This document shows, one piece after another, positions 8,593 through 16,976 of a stretch of 64,000 nucleotides of DNA; position 1 is the stretch's first letter, and every line of letters starts with the position of its first letter. This stretch comes from Ruegeria arenilitoris. GTDB taxonomy: Bacteria > Pseudomonadota > Alphaproteobacteria > Rhodobacterales > Rhodobacteraceae. Location of the stretch: the NCBI RefSeq assembly GCF_013031355.1, contig NZ_WPZO01000010.1:1-64000 (forward strand), read 5' to 3'. The position numbers and the translations under genes were made by a program. Below the pieces are notes generated by a model. It saw only the letters and a list, made by a program, of their open reading frames with translations, was not told the DNA's origin and ran no database searches.

Positions 8593-8695
8593 AATGTGAG
8601 CTGAACGCGATTATATTGTCACGCTAATGTAAGCTGAAAACAGCGAGGTTTGCGAGCAGAGCCGGTTATGATTGCGCGCTCCAACACTTAGCCCT
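8593..8695. repeat. Right arm of inverted repeat flanking the cyclase gene
   Basis: Carries AATGTGAGCTGAAC at 8593-8606, a second copy AATGTAAGCTGAAAAC from 8626, and GCGCGCTCCAACACTTAGCC from 8674. These match, in inverted orientation, the left arm at 6568-6615. The duplicated 12-mer is also upstream of the cyclase start and could be a regulator-binding direct repeat. Confidence 0.6.
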
Positions 8696-8717
8696 TGCTT
8701 GCCTTCTCCGCTTGTAC

Positions 8718-8799
8718 AAAGGCAATTAGCGAAAGCTCTGAAAAATCCGCTTGCTTCCATTGAAAGCAAATCTGCTCTGAGCTTTCCGCGTGTGCCTTT
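8718..8799. repeat. Long imperfect hairpin with three nested stems
   Basis: Three inverted blocks pair in order: AAAGGCA (8718-8724) with TGCCTTT (8793-8799), GAAAGCTC (8731-8738) with GAGCTTTC (8779-8786), and TTGCTT (8751-8756) with AAGCAA (8764-8769). The result is an interrupted stem of about 80 bases. It could be a structured RNA or a cruciform repeat unit; no promoter is obvious. Confidence 0.5.
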
Positions 8800-9094
8800 G
8801 CTGGTGGCTTGATCTGTGATCTTTCCGCATCTTTGTTAGGGTTCCGGGCTACGTCCTGTTAAGCGCGTAGGGCGGAGAAAACGAAAATACTTATGAGGCC
8901 CAAGGGGCCGAATTCTTTTAAGCCCGAAGGGCAATCAATAAAATGAGTACGGCGTAAGCCGTTGCCTTATCGGTCTGGAGAACCGGGCATTCGTGCAATT
9001 TGCAGCATCGGTCAAGAAGGGCTCACTGCCGACCTCTGAGGCAGCGCAGCATCGGGGACGGCCCAGAGCCGACTTTGAGCACTACCTCGAATTT

Positions 9095-9130
9095 CTGCGG
9101 TCGCAGCCCGCTTTGCGGTCATTCGCTGCA
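9095..9130. repeat. Dispersed 36-bp repeat, copy 2
   Basis: Second copy of the repeat at 1095-1130, same orientation, two differences. It sits in non-coding sequence between the cyclase and the fructose locus. Confidence 0.7.
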
Positions 9131-9501
9131 AGAGCAGCGTTTTAACAAGGCCGAGTTCACAGTTCGCGGACAAAGTTGCCATTTATCGATGCAGCATGAT
9201 TGGCTGCTTGCAGCCCATAGCGGACGTTTGAGTCCGACGCTCGGGGCGGGAAGCGGAAGTGTCGCTGCGACCGCGCCAAAGTCTCCAGTCACTTCAACAA
9301 AGCGGACGTTGGAGCGGTCTGCTGTTGCCGCAGTGTTAATGCTGCTATTGAAGAGGAGTTTTGACAGTTTCCCACGAAACTCGGCCTATTTGTCAAATCA
9401 AGGAGCGTCTCATTTAATTTTAAGTCCCGAAACATGGCCTTGCTACTCAGCCGTTCAAGGTCTGGTTCAGGTCATCCCGTTTCAATCAAAATGAAAGCCC
9501 A

Positions 9502-10155
9502 TTAAAGAATCGATTGCCCTGTAGACTTCCAATCAAAAAGAAACTGTTCAATGCCAGCGTCCGTCAGCGGATGCGTGACTAGTTTGCGGATGACGGACGG
9601 GGGTATCGTGGCAATGTCTGATCCGGCCAAAGCAGCCTCAGTTATGTGATTGGGGCTTCTGATGGATGCTGCAATGATTTCAGTTTCAATGTCATAATTG
9701 TTGAAGATGCTCCGGATGTCTCTAATGAGGTCGACCCCATCCAGATTGATGTCGTCCAATCTGCCAATGAAAGGCGATATATAGGTCGCGCCCGCTTTTG
9801 CCGCCAAGAGCGCCTGATTGGCTGAGAAACAGAGTGTGACGTTTGTGCTGATCCCTTCCGTTTTGAAATGAGCACAGGCCCTGAGGCCATCCAGTGTCAG
9901 CGGCAGTTTGACAACGACGTTGTCCGCGATCGCTGCAAGATGCTCTCCCTCTGCAATCATTCCCGCAGTATCTAGGGCTGCAACTTCTGCTGACACGGGT
10001 GTATCTGTCAGGGTGCAAATTTCGGCGATAACTTCTTTGAAATTGCGGTCGGACTTGGCAATCAGGCTTGGATTGGTGGTGATACCATCTACTAATCCAA
10101 AGCCTATAAGGTCTTTGATCTCGTCTACTTCTGCTGTGTCCACAAAGAACTTCAT
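9502..10155 (-). CDS. Transaldolase / fructose-6-phosphate aldolase family protein
   Basis: 217 residues, the length of the short FSA/TalC class of transaldolases. These class I aldolases form a Schiff base on a lysine to cleave or form C-C bonds of ketose phosphates. Seen: [10 protein letters not shown] start, TTNPSLIAK, the Schiff-base lysine K83 in [19 protein letters not shown], and [10 protein letters not shown], all diagnostic. It is 93 bases downstream of frcK on the same strand, so it is likely part of, or co-regulated with, the fructose uptake operon and would act on fructose 6-phosphate or a related sugar phosphate. FSA versus transaldolase activity cannot be decided from sequence. 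Confidence 0.88.
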   Translation of the reverse strand: MKFFVDTAEVDEIKDLIGFGLVDGITTNPSLIAKSDRNFKEVIAEICTLTDTPVSAEVAALDTAGMIAEGEHLAAIADNVVVKLPLTLDGLRACAHFKTEGISTNVTLCFSANQALLAAKAGATYISPFIGRLDDINLDGVDLIRDIRSIFNNYDIETEIIAASIRSPNHITEAALAGSDIATIPPSVIRKLVTHPLTDAGIEQFLFDWKSTGQSIL

Positions 10156-10248
10156 GAGGTTTCCTCATCGTGAATGGAGTGATTTTGGTTGCACCTGAAC
10201 CCGCATAGAGGTGCTGCTTTAACGGATGGGTGAATCCAATGCGCAAAT

Positions 10249-10920
10249 TCAGAATGCGTAGCGCATCCCGAATTCGGTGTAATTCTGGTTCAGTATAAGA
10301 TCGGCTTTCCGGCTATCACGGATGACACGTTCAGCGTTGGGCAGATCGTTCGTTTTCGCGCGTTGCAACGCGGTTTTCGGATCAAATCCATGCTTGATCC
10401 AGCGGTGTTGCAACCGCTTTTCGAGCTCTTCCAAAGTTGGGCTGACAAAAACCGTTGCGGCATAGACATCCGCCAATGTTCTCCACGGGTCGCTATCCAT
10501 CAGAAGGTAGTTCCCTTCAACAACAACAGTCCGAGTGTCCGGGTGAACCGCAATCGCGTTGGCAATGGCGAGATCCATTTGACGGTCAAATCTGGGGTGA
10601 AAGGATTCTTGCTGCGCAGATTGCAACTTTTTTATTGCATTGCAAAACCCAACTGCATCGAAGGTTTCTGGCGCGCCTTTTCTCGCCAGCAATCCTCGCG
10701 CTTCAAGTACACGATTGTCTAAATGGTAGCCATCCATAGGCACTAACGTGGCTAACGGAACCGCCGAGTTCTGTTGTGCGTTCAGCGATTGCACAACGGA
10801 TTCTGCCAGGGTCGACTTTCCGGATGCAGGGGGGCCGGCGATTGCGACAATCGTCCGAACCCCAACCTGCTTCCGGGAGGAGATCAGGTCGCACACGCGC
10901 TTTGCATCCTGCTCGATCAC
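10249..10920 (-). CDS. frcK: FrcK-like kinase of the fructose uptake operon
   Basis: 223 residues in the P-loop uridine kinase/pantothenate-kinase-like fold. Walker A GPPASGKST lies at residues 29-37; PMDGYHLDN and EGNYLLMD are characteristic of the nucleoside/fructose kinase-like family that accompanies frcBCA in rhizobia. The start is GTG and overlaps the frcA stop as GTGA, so translation is coupled. By analogy with Sinorhizobium frcBCAK it is a cytosolic kinase whose substrate has not been firmly established. Confidence 0.85.
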   Translation of the reverse strand: MIEQDAKRVCDLISSRKQVGVRTIVAIAGPPASGKSTLAESVVQSLNAQQNSAVPLATLVPMDGYHLDNRVLEARGLLARKGAPETFDAVGFCNAIKKLQSAQQESFHPRFDRQMDLAIANAIAVHPDTRTVVVEGNYLLMDSDPWRTLADVYAATVFVSPTLEELEKRLQHRWIKHGFDPKTALQRAKTNDLPNAERVIRDSRKADLILNQNYTEFGMRYAF

Positions 10921-11699
10921 GCGGCGTCTTCTTTTGGTGGTTCTTTGGCGCCAGTCATAAAGGCCACGGCGTCGGACATCGTGTAGTCCTTGGGATCAAT
11001 CGTGCAGAGCCTTTTACCGAGCCGGTGCACATGAATTCGGTCAGCGACTTCGAAGACATGCGGCATGTTGTGGCTGATCAGAATGATCGGAATACCACGC
11101 GCCCGTACGTCCTGGATCAGCTCAAGCACCTTGCGGCTTTCCTTCACGCCCAAAGCAGCCGTCGGTTCGTCCATGATGATGAACTTGGTCGCAAAGGCGG
11201 CTGCGCGCGCAACGGCAACGCCTTGACGCTGACCGCCAGACAGCGTCTCAATTGCCTGATTGATCGACTGCACTGTCATAAGGCCAAGCTCGGTCAGTTT
11301 TTCACGGGCGAACTTCTCCATAGCTGGCCGGTCGAGCTGACGCATGTATTTGCCCATGAACCCCTTTTTGCGGATCTCGCGCCCCATGAACATGTTGTCC
11401 GCAATCGAAAGGGCAGGAGACATGGCAAGCTGCTGATAGACGATTTCAATACCCATATTGCGGGCGTCGATTGGAGAGGTAAAGTTTACCTTCTTCCCTT
11501 CGATCAGGATCTCGCCCTCATCCGGGATGGTGGCCCCGCAAATCGCCTTGACGATGGAAGATTTACCCGCACCGTTGTCCCCGATAACTGCAAGGATTTC
11601 TCCTTGCCGCAGTTCAAAGTCGGAATGGTCGATGGCGGTGACGTGGCCATAGCGCTTCACGATCCCGCGCCCTTGGACGACTGGAGTTGTGTCTGACAT
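10917..11699 (-). CDS. frcA: Fructose ABC transporter ATP-binding protein FrcA
   Basis: 260-residue single-NBD sugar ABC ATPase. Walker A GDNGAGKS at 40-47, signature LSGGQRQG, Walker B FIIMDEPTA and a later ISHNMPH switch are all present. The frame extends upstream, but ATG at 11699 gives the family-typical N-terminus (MSDTTPVVQGRGIVKRYG) and joins the frcC stop as TAATG. It energises uptake through FrcC with the periplasmic receptor FrcB. A single NBD instead of the duplicated one usual for ribose-type systems is characteristic of FrcA. Confidence 0.93.
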   Translation of the reverse strand: MSDTTPVVQGRGIVKRYGHVTAIDHSDFELRQGEILAVIGDNGAGKSSIVKAICGATIPDEGEILIEGKKVNFTSPIDARNMGIEIVYQQLAMSPALSIADNMFMGREIRKKGFMGKYMRQLDRPAMEKFAREKLTELGLMTVQSINQAIETLSGGQRQGVAVARAAAFATKFIIMDEPTAALGVKESRKVLELIQDVRARGIPIILISHNMPHVFEVADRIHVHRLGKRLCTIDPKDYTMSDAVAFMTGAKEPPKEDAA

Positions 11700-12769
11700 T
11701 AGCCCGATACCTTTCTGATCCACTGGTCGACTGCGACAGCGGCGATGATGAGAAGCCCGATGAGTAGGAAGGTCCACTGCGCATCTGCGCCCAGCAGCCT
11801 CAGTCCTAGAGTAAATACGCCGACGATCAGTGCTCCGAACAACGATCCCAGAATGGAGCCCCGCCCGCCGAACAACGAGATACCCCCGATCACAACAGCG
11901 GTAATGCTCTCAATATTGGCCAATTGGCCGGAGGTTGGCGAGACCGATCCGATGCGCCCGATCAAAGCCCAGCCCGCAAAGGCACAGATCAAGCCGGAAA
12001 GCATGTAGACGGACATCAAAGTTCTGTGGACGTTCACACCGGAAAGCTCGGCAGCCTCGGGATCGTCACCGACCGCATAGACATGCCGTCCCCAGGCCGT
12101 GTGTTTGAGCGCATATGCCAATACAAAAATCAGGGTGAGCATGAAAATGACGCCAACAGTTAAGGTCGCTCCACCGATGCTGAACTTGGTTCCGAAGAAT
12201 TGAAGGAAAGGGGCGTTGGCTTCGATGTCCTGACTACGAATGGTTTCGTTTGCGGAATACAGGAAGTTCGTAGCCAGAACGATCTGCCACATTCCAAGCG
12301 TGACGATAAACGGCGGGAGCTTAACGCGGCTGACAAGCCATCCGTTGAGGGCCCCGATCAAAGTTCCGACTGCAAGGCCGCACATGACCGCAATTGGTAC
12401 CGGAATGCCGTACCGAAACGTAAACTGCCCCATGATGACAGAAGAAAAAACCATGATCGCACCGACGCTCAGGTCAATGCCGGCCGTCAGAATAACAAGG
12501 CTTTGAGCGGCAGCCACGATGCCGACGATCTGGACCTGTTGAAGGATCAAAGTCATTGCGAACGGAGAGAAGAACTTTGAGCCTAATAGAAGGCCAAATA
12601 TCAACATCGCACCGACTAAGACGATAAGAGGCACAAAGGATGGATTGACGTGGAGAAGGTGCTGTAACTTCCCCAATACACCGCGCCGGTGGTCCTCGAA
12701 CTCTGCAACTGTTTCAGTTCGACTGGCAGCAGATTCAAATTCCTGGGCGCCTTGGTTTGCTTCAGACAT
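11699..12769 (-). CDS. frcC: Fructose ABC transporter permease FrcC
   Basis: 356-residue inner-membrane permease of the BPD_transp_2 (ribose/fructose) family with about ten hydrophobic segments, beginning with a short hydrophilic N-tail, and the conserved motif LTAGIDLSVGAIM. An upstream in-frame ATG at 12802 exists, but ATG at 12769 is preceded by a strong AAGGGGGAG Shine-Dalgarno and is preferred. Second gene of the frcBCAK operon; its stop overlaps the frcA start. Confidence 0.93.
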   Translation of the reverse strand: MSEANQGAQEFESAASRTETVAEFEDHRRGVLGKLQHLLHVNPSFVPLIVLVGAMLIFGLLLGSKFFSPFAMTLILQQVQIVGIVAAAQSLVILTAGIDLSVGAIMVFSSVIMGQFTFRYGIPVPIAVMCGLAVGTLIGALNGWLVSRVKLPPFIVTLGMWQIVLATNFLYSANETIRSQDIEANAPFLQFFGTKFSIGGATLTVGVIFMLTLIFVLAYALKHTAWGRHVYAVGDDPEAAELSGVNVHRTLMSVYMLSGLICAFAGWALIGRIGSVSPTSGQLANIESITAVVIGGISLFGGRGSILGSLFGALIVGVFTLGLRLLGADAQWTFLLIGLLIIAAVAVDQWIRKVSG

Positions 12770-12846
12770 ATCTCCCCCTTCCGTGGCGAGCATCGCGGCC
12801 ACGAGGCCAGTTTACAGGAAGTTTCGGTTTGCAGGTGAAAGGAATG

Positions 12847-12868
12847 GTGAGGCGCCGTTGCGCCTCAC
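12847..12868. terminator. Hairpin between frcB and frcC
   Basis: Perfect 9-bp inverted repeat GTGAGGCGC / GCGCCTCAC with a four-base loop, immediately downstream of the frcB stop on the minus strand. There is no T tract. It probably attenuates or protects the frcB message, raising the receptor relative to the permease. Confidence 0.6.
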
Positions 12869-12878
12869 TTGGTCGGAC

Positions 12879-13898
12879 TTAGCCCCAGCAAAGGTCCAAG
12901 CCCTCGGCGACTGAAATCGAGTCCACACCTTCGACAGGTTGATCGGTGATCAGCGCGACGCCGGTATCAAAGAAGTCCTTTCCCGGAGTGTTTTCGGGCT
13001 TCACACCCTCGTCGGCCCATTTCTTTACGGCCTCGACCCCAAGCGAAGCCATCAAAAGCGGATACTGCTGGCTGGTGGCTCCAATAACTCCGGCCTGCAC
13101 ATTTTGTACACCGGGGCAGCCACCGTCGACCGAAACGATCAGCACATCGTTTTCACGTCCAATGGATTTCAGAGCCTCATAGGCACCTGCCGCTGCCGGT
13201 TCGTTGATCGTATGGACAACGTTAATCGTTGCGTCCTTGGCCAGAAGGTTCTCCATGGCGCGGCGCCCACCTTCTTCGTTGCCGTCGGTCACGTCACTGC
13301 CGACCAATCGCGTATCAGTTTCATCGCCGATGACATTGGGGTCTGCCAGGTCCACACCGAAGCCGTCGAGGAAGCCCTGATTGCGAAGAACGTCCACGGT
13401 TGGCTGACTGACGTTCAGGTCAAGCGTCGCAATCTTGGCGTCAGCCGCCGCGTCGCCCATCTTTGCCTTCGCCCATTGTCCGATCAACAGGCCAGCCTTG
13501 TAGTTGTCTGTCGCAAAGGTTGCGTCAGCGGAATCAATCGGGCTTAGCGGCGTGTCCAGAGCAATAACTAAGAGGCCAGCGTCACGCGCCTGCTGAACAG
13601 CGGGGACAATCGAGCTTGTGTCCGAGGCCGTCAGGAGAATTCCCTTTGCGCCGTCGAGAATACAAGTTTCAATGGCCTGAACTTGAGTTTCATGGTCGCC
13701 GTCGATTTTACCGGCAAAGGCCTTCAAGGTCATGCCAAGCTCTTCGGCCTTGGCCGTCGCGCCTTCCTTCATCTTTACAAAGAATGGATTGGTATCTGTC
13801 TTCGTTATCAGACAAACGGTTTCTCCGGCTGCGTGAGCAGATGCAGCAGCCACCGTAAGCGCGGTAGCAGATGCGACAATCTTGAATAGATTTTTCAT
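12879..13898 (-). CDS. frcB: Fructose ABC transporter periplasmic binding protein FrcB
   Basis: 339-residue Peripla_BP_4 family sugar receptor with a Sec signal peptide ([20 protein letters not shown], then AHA, cleavage near residue 23). The mature part starts with [20 protein letters not shown], and LDTPLSPID and [14 protein letters not shown] are typical of FrcB. The frame is open further upstream, but ATG at 13898 is preceded by GGGAGGAC and starts the signal peptide. First gene of the operon frcB-frcC-frcA-frcK, divergent from the ROK regulator. Confidence 0.93.
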   Translation of the reverse strand: MKNLFKIVASATALTVAAASAHAAGETVCLITKTDTNPFFVKMKEGATAKAEELGMTLKAFAGKIDGDHETQVQAIETCILDGAKGILLTASDTSSIVPAVQQARDAGLLVIALDTPLSPIDSADATFATDNYKAGLLIGQWAKAKMGDAAADAKIATLDLNVSQPTVDVLRNQGFLDGFGVDLADPNVIGDETDTRLVGSDVTDGNEEGGRRAMENLLAKDATINVVHTINEPAAAGAYEALKSIGRENDVLIVSVDGGCPGVQNVQAGVIGATSQQYPLLMASLGVEAVKKWADEGVKPENTPGKDFFDTGVALITDQPVEGVDSISVAEGLDLCWG

Positions 13899-14012
13899 GT
13901 AGTCCTCCCAGAAAATTGTTGATGCCCCGCATGGCAGGCCAACGAGACTCGCCCTCATCCTCCAATGAAGGTCTACTTCAAGAAACTGTGATTCTAGCCT
14001 TTCTGTCAATAA

Positions 14013-14033
14013 ATAAATAAAGTTTATTTATTA
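14013..14033. promoter_or_regulatory. AT-rich palindrome between frcB and the ROK regulator gene
   Basis: A 21-base perfect palindrome with arms AATAAATAAA and TTTATTTATT around a single central G. It lies in the divergent intergenic region, about 115 bases from frcB and 40 bases from the regulator start. Size, symmetry and AT content fit an operator for a dimeric ROK repressor of the Mlc/NagC/XylR type (inference). Confidence 0.65.
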
Positions 14034-14072
14034 ATTTACCGGAGTACCTTTTCATAAGAAAACAAGGTGTTT

Positions 14073-15284
14073 ATGTTCGAACTTATGGAGAGAGAAGCGC
14101 TCAACACACTGACCGGTGGGGTAAGTCAAAGCGGGGTTCGCGATCACAACGAGCGTCTGATTTTGACAGTTTTACAACGGCATGGGCCCGCCGCAGGCGC
14201 CGACGTCGCGCGATTAACGGGCCTGTCTCCTCAGACTGTATCAATCATTCTGCGCAAGCTTGAAAAGGACGCGATTCTCAAGCGTGGTACTCCACTGCGC
14301 GGGAAGGTTGGAAAGCCCTCAACCCCTATGGAATTAAACCCGGAAGGCATCTTGTCGGTTGGGATGAAGATCGGGCGGCGTAGCGCCGATCTGCTCTTGA
14401 TCGACTTTACTGGCACGCCGCGCCGCCAACTTTCCACGACTTATGACTATCCGCTACCAGAGGTCATTTTCGGTTTTTTGGAGTCTGGTTTGGAAACGCT
14501 TCTGTCCCGCGAACCTCAGAGGCTTCGTGATCGTGTTTGTGGGATCGGGATAGGGACCCCATTTGAACTTTGGAAATGGCACGATCTGTCTGGGCTTGCT
14601 GCAAAAAAATTTAGGTCTTGGAGAAACGTGAATTTCTTTTCCGAGGTCGCCAAGTTCAGCGATTTGCCGGTTTTTGTGGTCAACGACGCAACAGCCGCAT
14701 GTCACGCAGAGCATCTCTATGGGCGTGGAGCAGAATACCGTGACTACTTCTACTTTTTTATTGGCTCAATGATCGGCGGCGGTGTTGCATTGAACGGCAC
14801 CGTGTTCGAAGGCAACCAAGGCAATGCCGGTGCATTGGGCGCCATGCGCACGACCGGTCCTTTGGGTGAGAGCCAACAGCTGATCGACACGGCGTCGCTG
14901 TTTTTGCTCGAGGACCGACTGATCGAAGCGGGTGTCGACCCGGGGATTCTATGGGAGAAGCCACAGGATTGGAGCAGCATTTCTCGCTATGTCGAGCCGT
15001 GGATTGGCACCACGGCGCAAGAATTAGCTAAGGCCGCTCTTTCAATCTGTGCTGTCATCGACTTTGAGGCCATTTTCATCGATGGCGCGTTCCCGCCTGA
15101 GGTTCGGGAAGAGCTGGTGTCTAGGGTTCGCCGTTACTTAGTCAACCAAGACAAACGCGGCTTGATTCCTCCCGTCGTTGAGGCCGCTGCGGTTGGGGAA
15201 AACGCCCGCGGCATTGGGGCGGCTAGCAGCCCAATTTTCCGCCAGTTTCTATTGAATACCAATGCTGGGCTTTCTGGAATGTAG
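14073..15284 (+). CDS. frcR: ROK family transcriptional regulator, FrcR-like
   Basis: 403 residues. N-terminal winged helix (about 20-85: NERLILTVLQRHG, then LSPQTVSIILRKLEKDAIL) followed by a ROK sugar-kinase-like domain (GIGTPFELWKW, VVNDATAACHAEHLYG, GGGVALNGTVFEGNQGNAGA). ATG at 14073 follows ACAAGG; a GTG at 14067 is an alternative. It is divergent from frcB and, as in Sinorhizobium, is the likely repressor of fructose uptake, binding the AT palindrome at 14013-14033. Whether it senses a sugar or a sugar phosphate cannot be told. Confidence 0.85.
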   Translation: MFELMEREALNTLTGGVSQSGVRDHNERLILTVLQRHGPAAGADVARLTGLSPQTVSIILRKLEKDAILKRGTPLRGKVGKPSTPMELNPEGILSVGMKIGRRSADLLLIDFTGTPRRQLSTTYDYPLPEVIFGFLESGLETLLSREPQRLRDRVCGIGIGTPFELWKWHDLSGLAAKKFRSWRNVNFFSEVAKFSDLPVFVVNDATAACHAEHLYGRGAEYRDYFYFFIGSMIGGGVALNGTVFEGNQGNAGALGAMRTTGPLGESQQLIDTASLFLLEDRLIEAGVDPGILWEKPQDWSSISRYVEPWIGTTAQELAKAALSICAVIDFEAIFIDGAFPPEVREELVSRVRRYLVNQDKRGLIPPVVEAAAVGENARGIGAASSPIFRQFLLNTNAGLSGM

Positions 15285-15713
15285 CCGAAGTTCATCGCAG
15301 TCAAATTTTCAAAGCAGGAGGTATCCGCTGGTCATGTTTTGGTGACGGCCTTTGAACGCCGCTTTGGCACGCGCGAGTTCAGCTTGGATTGGACCGCATG
15401 CCAGCCGCGAACGACCGCTTTGAAATACTATGTCCCAAGCTTATCACCTGCCGTCGAAAGTGGGTAATAGGCCGATTGCACATATTACACCGCCGTGGCC
15501 AACGTGAGTTTGCAACGTCCGCTTCCTGCGCATTGCTGTCATTGGAGTTTCGCGCAGCATCAGTCAATTTTGGGCTCGGAGTTGCCATGCCGTCGTGCGG
15601 CGAGATGCTCGGTTTCAGGCCATTCTGAACGTCCGCTCTCACTGTCCTGGCACCATCTCATCGCACTGGCGGCGAATGGCCGGATCCCGCCCTTCGTGTC
15701 GTACTTCGGCCAC
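15285..15713. other. 429-bp intergenic region
   Basis: Between the convergent frcR and Fic genes. No gene with recognisable features. The middle (about 15500-15600) looks like decayed repeat sequence similar in style to the 9000-9350 region. No clear terminator was found. Confidence 0.4.
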
Positions 15714-16823
15714 CTACCCTTCCCGATCCAGCTTTAACCAATATCGCGTGTATCGGAGTTCACCCGTTCGGCTCAAAGCGCCCTTCTCGACCAGATCCTG
15801 CAGATCCCGCGTCGCCGTGGCGCGGGACGTTCCCGTGATCGAGATATAGTTCTCGGCGCTCAATCCGCCTCTGAATCCATCCGGCCCAGCCTTGAACAAA
15901 CGGGCGATTACCTTGCTTTGGCGGGCGTTGAACTGATCACGGTACCGGTCATAGAAATGCGTCTTGGATATAAAGAAACCAACCCGTTCAAGCGTCACCT
16001 GCTGTGCTGTAAGGACTGTCTCAGCAAACCAAACGAGCCATGGCGTGACGTCCAGCGTCTTTTGATGGCGTTCAAGCTGATCATAATATTCTTTCCGCTC
16101 TCGCTCGATCGTGAAAGCAAGAGCAATCAGGCTTGGCTGACCAATGTTTTGCGCCAGGGACTTTTCAGCCAGCGCCCTGCCCAACCGGCCATTGCCGTCT
16201 TCAAAGGGGTGAATGCTCTCGAAATACAGATGGCTCAATCCGGCCCGGATCAGCGCGCGCAATGGTTCGGGACCATTTGGTGCGGTCCGGTTGAACCAGG
16301 TTACGAACTGGTCCATTTCAGCCAGAACCTGATGTGAAGGTGGCGCTTCGAAATGGACAGTTGGGCGGTCGAGCCTGCCTGAGACGATTTGCATCGCATC
16401 CTCATGGCTCCGGTAGGCCCCGATCGTATCCAGATGCCTGTCATGGGACAGAAGCATGTCATGCCACCGAAACAGGGTGTCGTGTGACAGTGGTTCCGAA
16501 TAGTTTGAATAAACATCCACCATCATTTCAGAAACGCCCTGTTCGCGCGGTTTGGATGGATAGCTGCCGGGAGCCAGTCCAAGATGTCGGCGCAAGGAAG
16601 ATTGCACGCTTAGACGATCCAGGATCTCACCTTCGATCGCGCTGGTCTTCATCGCTTCTTCGCTTAGCAAGTCGATACGCAATTGATCTCGATCCGATGT
16701 GTTCACATGATGAACCGCTCCAAGAACTTCCCCTGAGGACAACAGGAACTGTTGCTCGTATGGTTCGAGTCTTGCGGCGTCGTAACGAAAGGTCGGCCAG
16801 TCAGGTTTCTGCCAGTTCCACAT
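15714..16823 (-). CDS. Fic family protein (putative AMP-transferase)
   Basis: 369 residues. The Fic core motif HPFEDGNGRLGR is intact at 205-216, with catalytic His205, so AMP (or other nucleotide) transfer to protein hydroxyls is expected. An N-terminal inhibitory-helix-type motif SAIEGE lies at 61-66, the class II arrangement in which the glutamate blocks ATP binding. The N-terminal region (WNWQKPDWPTFRYD) matches the DUF4172 type, and the C-terminus (about 300-365) is a winged helix. It lies downstream of repC on the same strand. A role as toxin or as a regulator of a plasmid or host protein is possible; no antitoxin gene is seen beside it, consistent with internal inhibition. Confidence 0.9.
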   Translation of the reverse strand: MWNWQKPDWPTFRYDAARLEPYEQQFLLSSGEVLGAVHHVNTSDRDQLRIDLLSEEAMKTSAIEGEILDRLSVQSSLRRHLGLAPGSYPSKPREQGVSEMMVDVYSNYSEPLSHDTLFRWHDMLLSHDRHLDTIGAYRSHEDAMQIVSGRLDRPTVHFEAPPSHQVLAEMDQFVTWFNRTAPNGPEPLRALIRAGLSHLYFESIHPFEDGNGRLGRALAEKSLAQNIGQPSLIALAFTIERERKEYYDQLERHQKTLDVTPWLVWFAETVLTAQQVTLERVGFFISKTHFYDRYRDQFNARQSKVIARLFKAGPDGFRGGLSAENYISITGTSRATATRDLQDLVEKGALSRTGELRYTRYWLKLDREG

Positions 16824-16976
16824 CGTGAGGTATAAGATTCCTTTCTATAGCTCACTATTTATGGTTACGTGATTTATAGAGGTCAATCCTATTGCTCACC
16901 TTTTTCAAATTCTTCAATCCGATCATCGGTTGGAGGTGTAATCTGAAAACGGTAAATCTCATCCTGTTTACCAAAT

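Larger units (their letters stand above)
8547..9501. other. 955-bp intergenic region without a credible gene
   Basis: Contains, from left to right: promoter-proximal repeats ATGTGAGCTGAA (8594-8605) and ATGTAAGCTGAA (8627-8638); the right arm of the inverted repeat; a long imperfect hairpin (8718-8799); short GC-rich inverted blocks near 8840-8970; and the second copy of the 36-bp dispersed repeat. The open frames here have no recognisable protein features. The region looks like accumulated repeat remnants. Confidence 0.55.

Noticed and set aside
6568-8695. Inverted repeats around the cyclase as integron attC or IS ends
   Set aside because: No attC core spacing and no transposase between the arms; only a generic inverted repeat can be claimed.
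9000-9494. A 164-codon frame in the region between the cyclase and fsa genes
   Set aside because: No recognisable protein features, atypical Cys/Ser/Arg-rich composition, and it contains the dispersed repeat; probably non-coding.
10776-11696. A 306-codon plus-strand frame
   Set aside because: Antisense shadow of frcK and frcA, both with clear motifs on the other strand.
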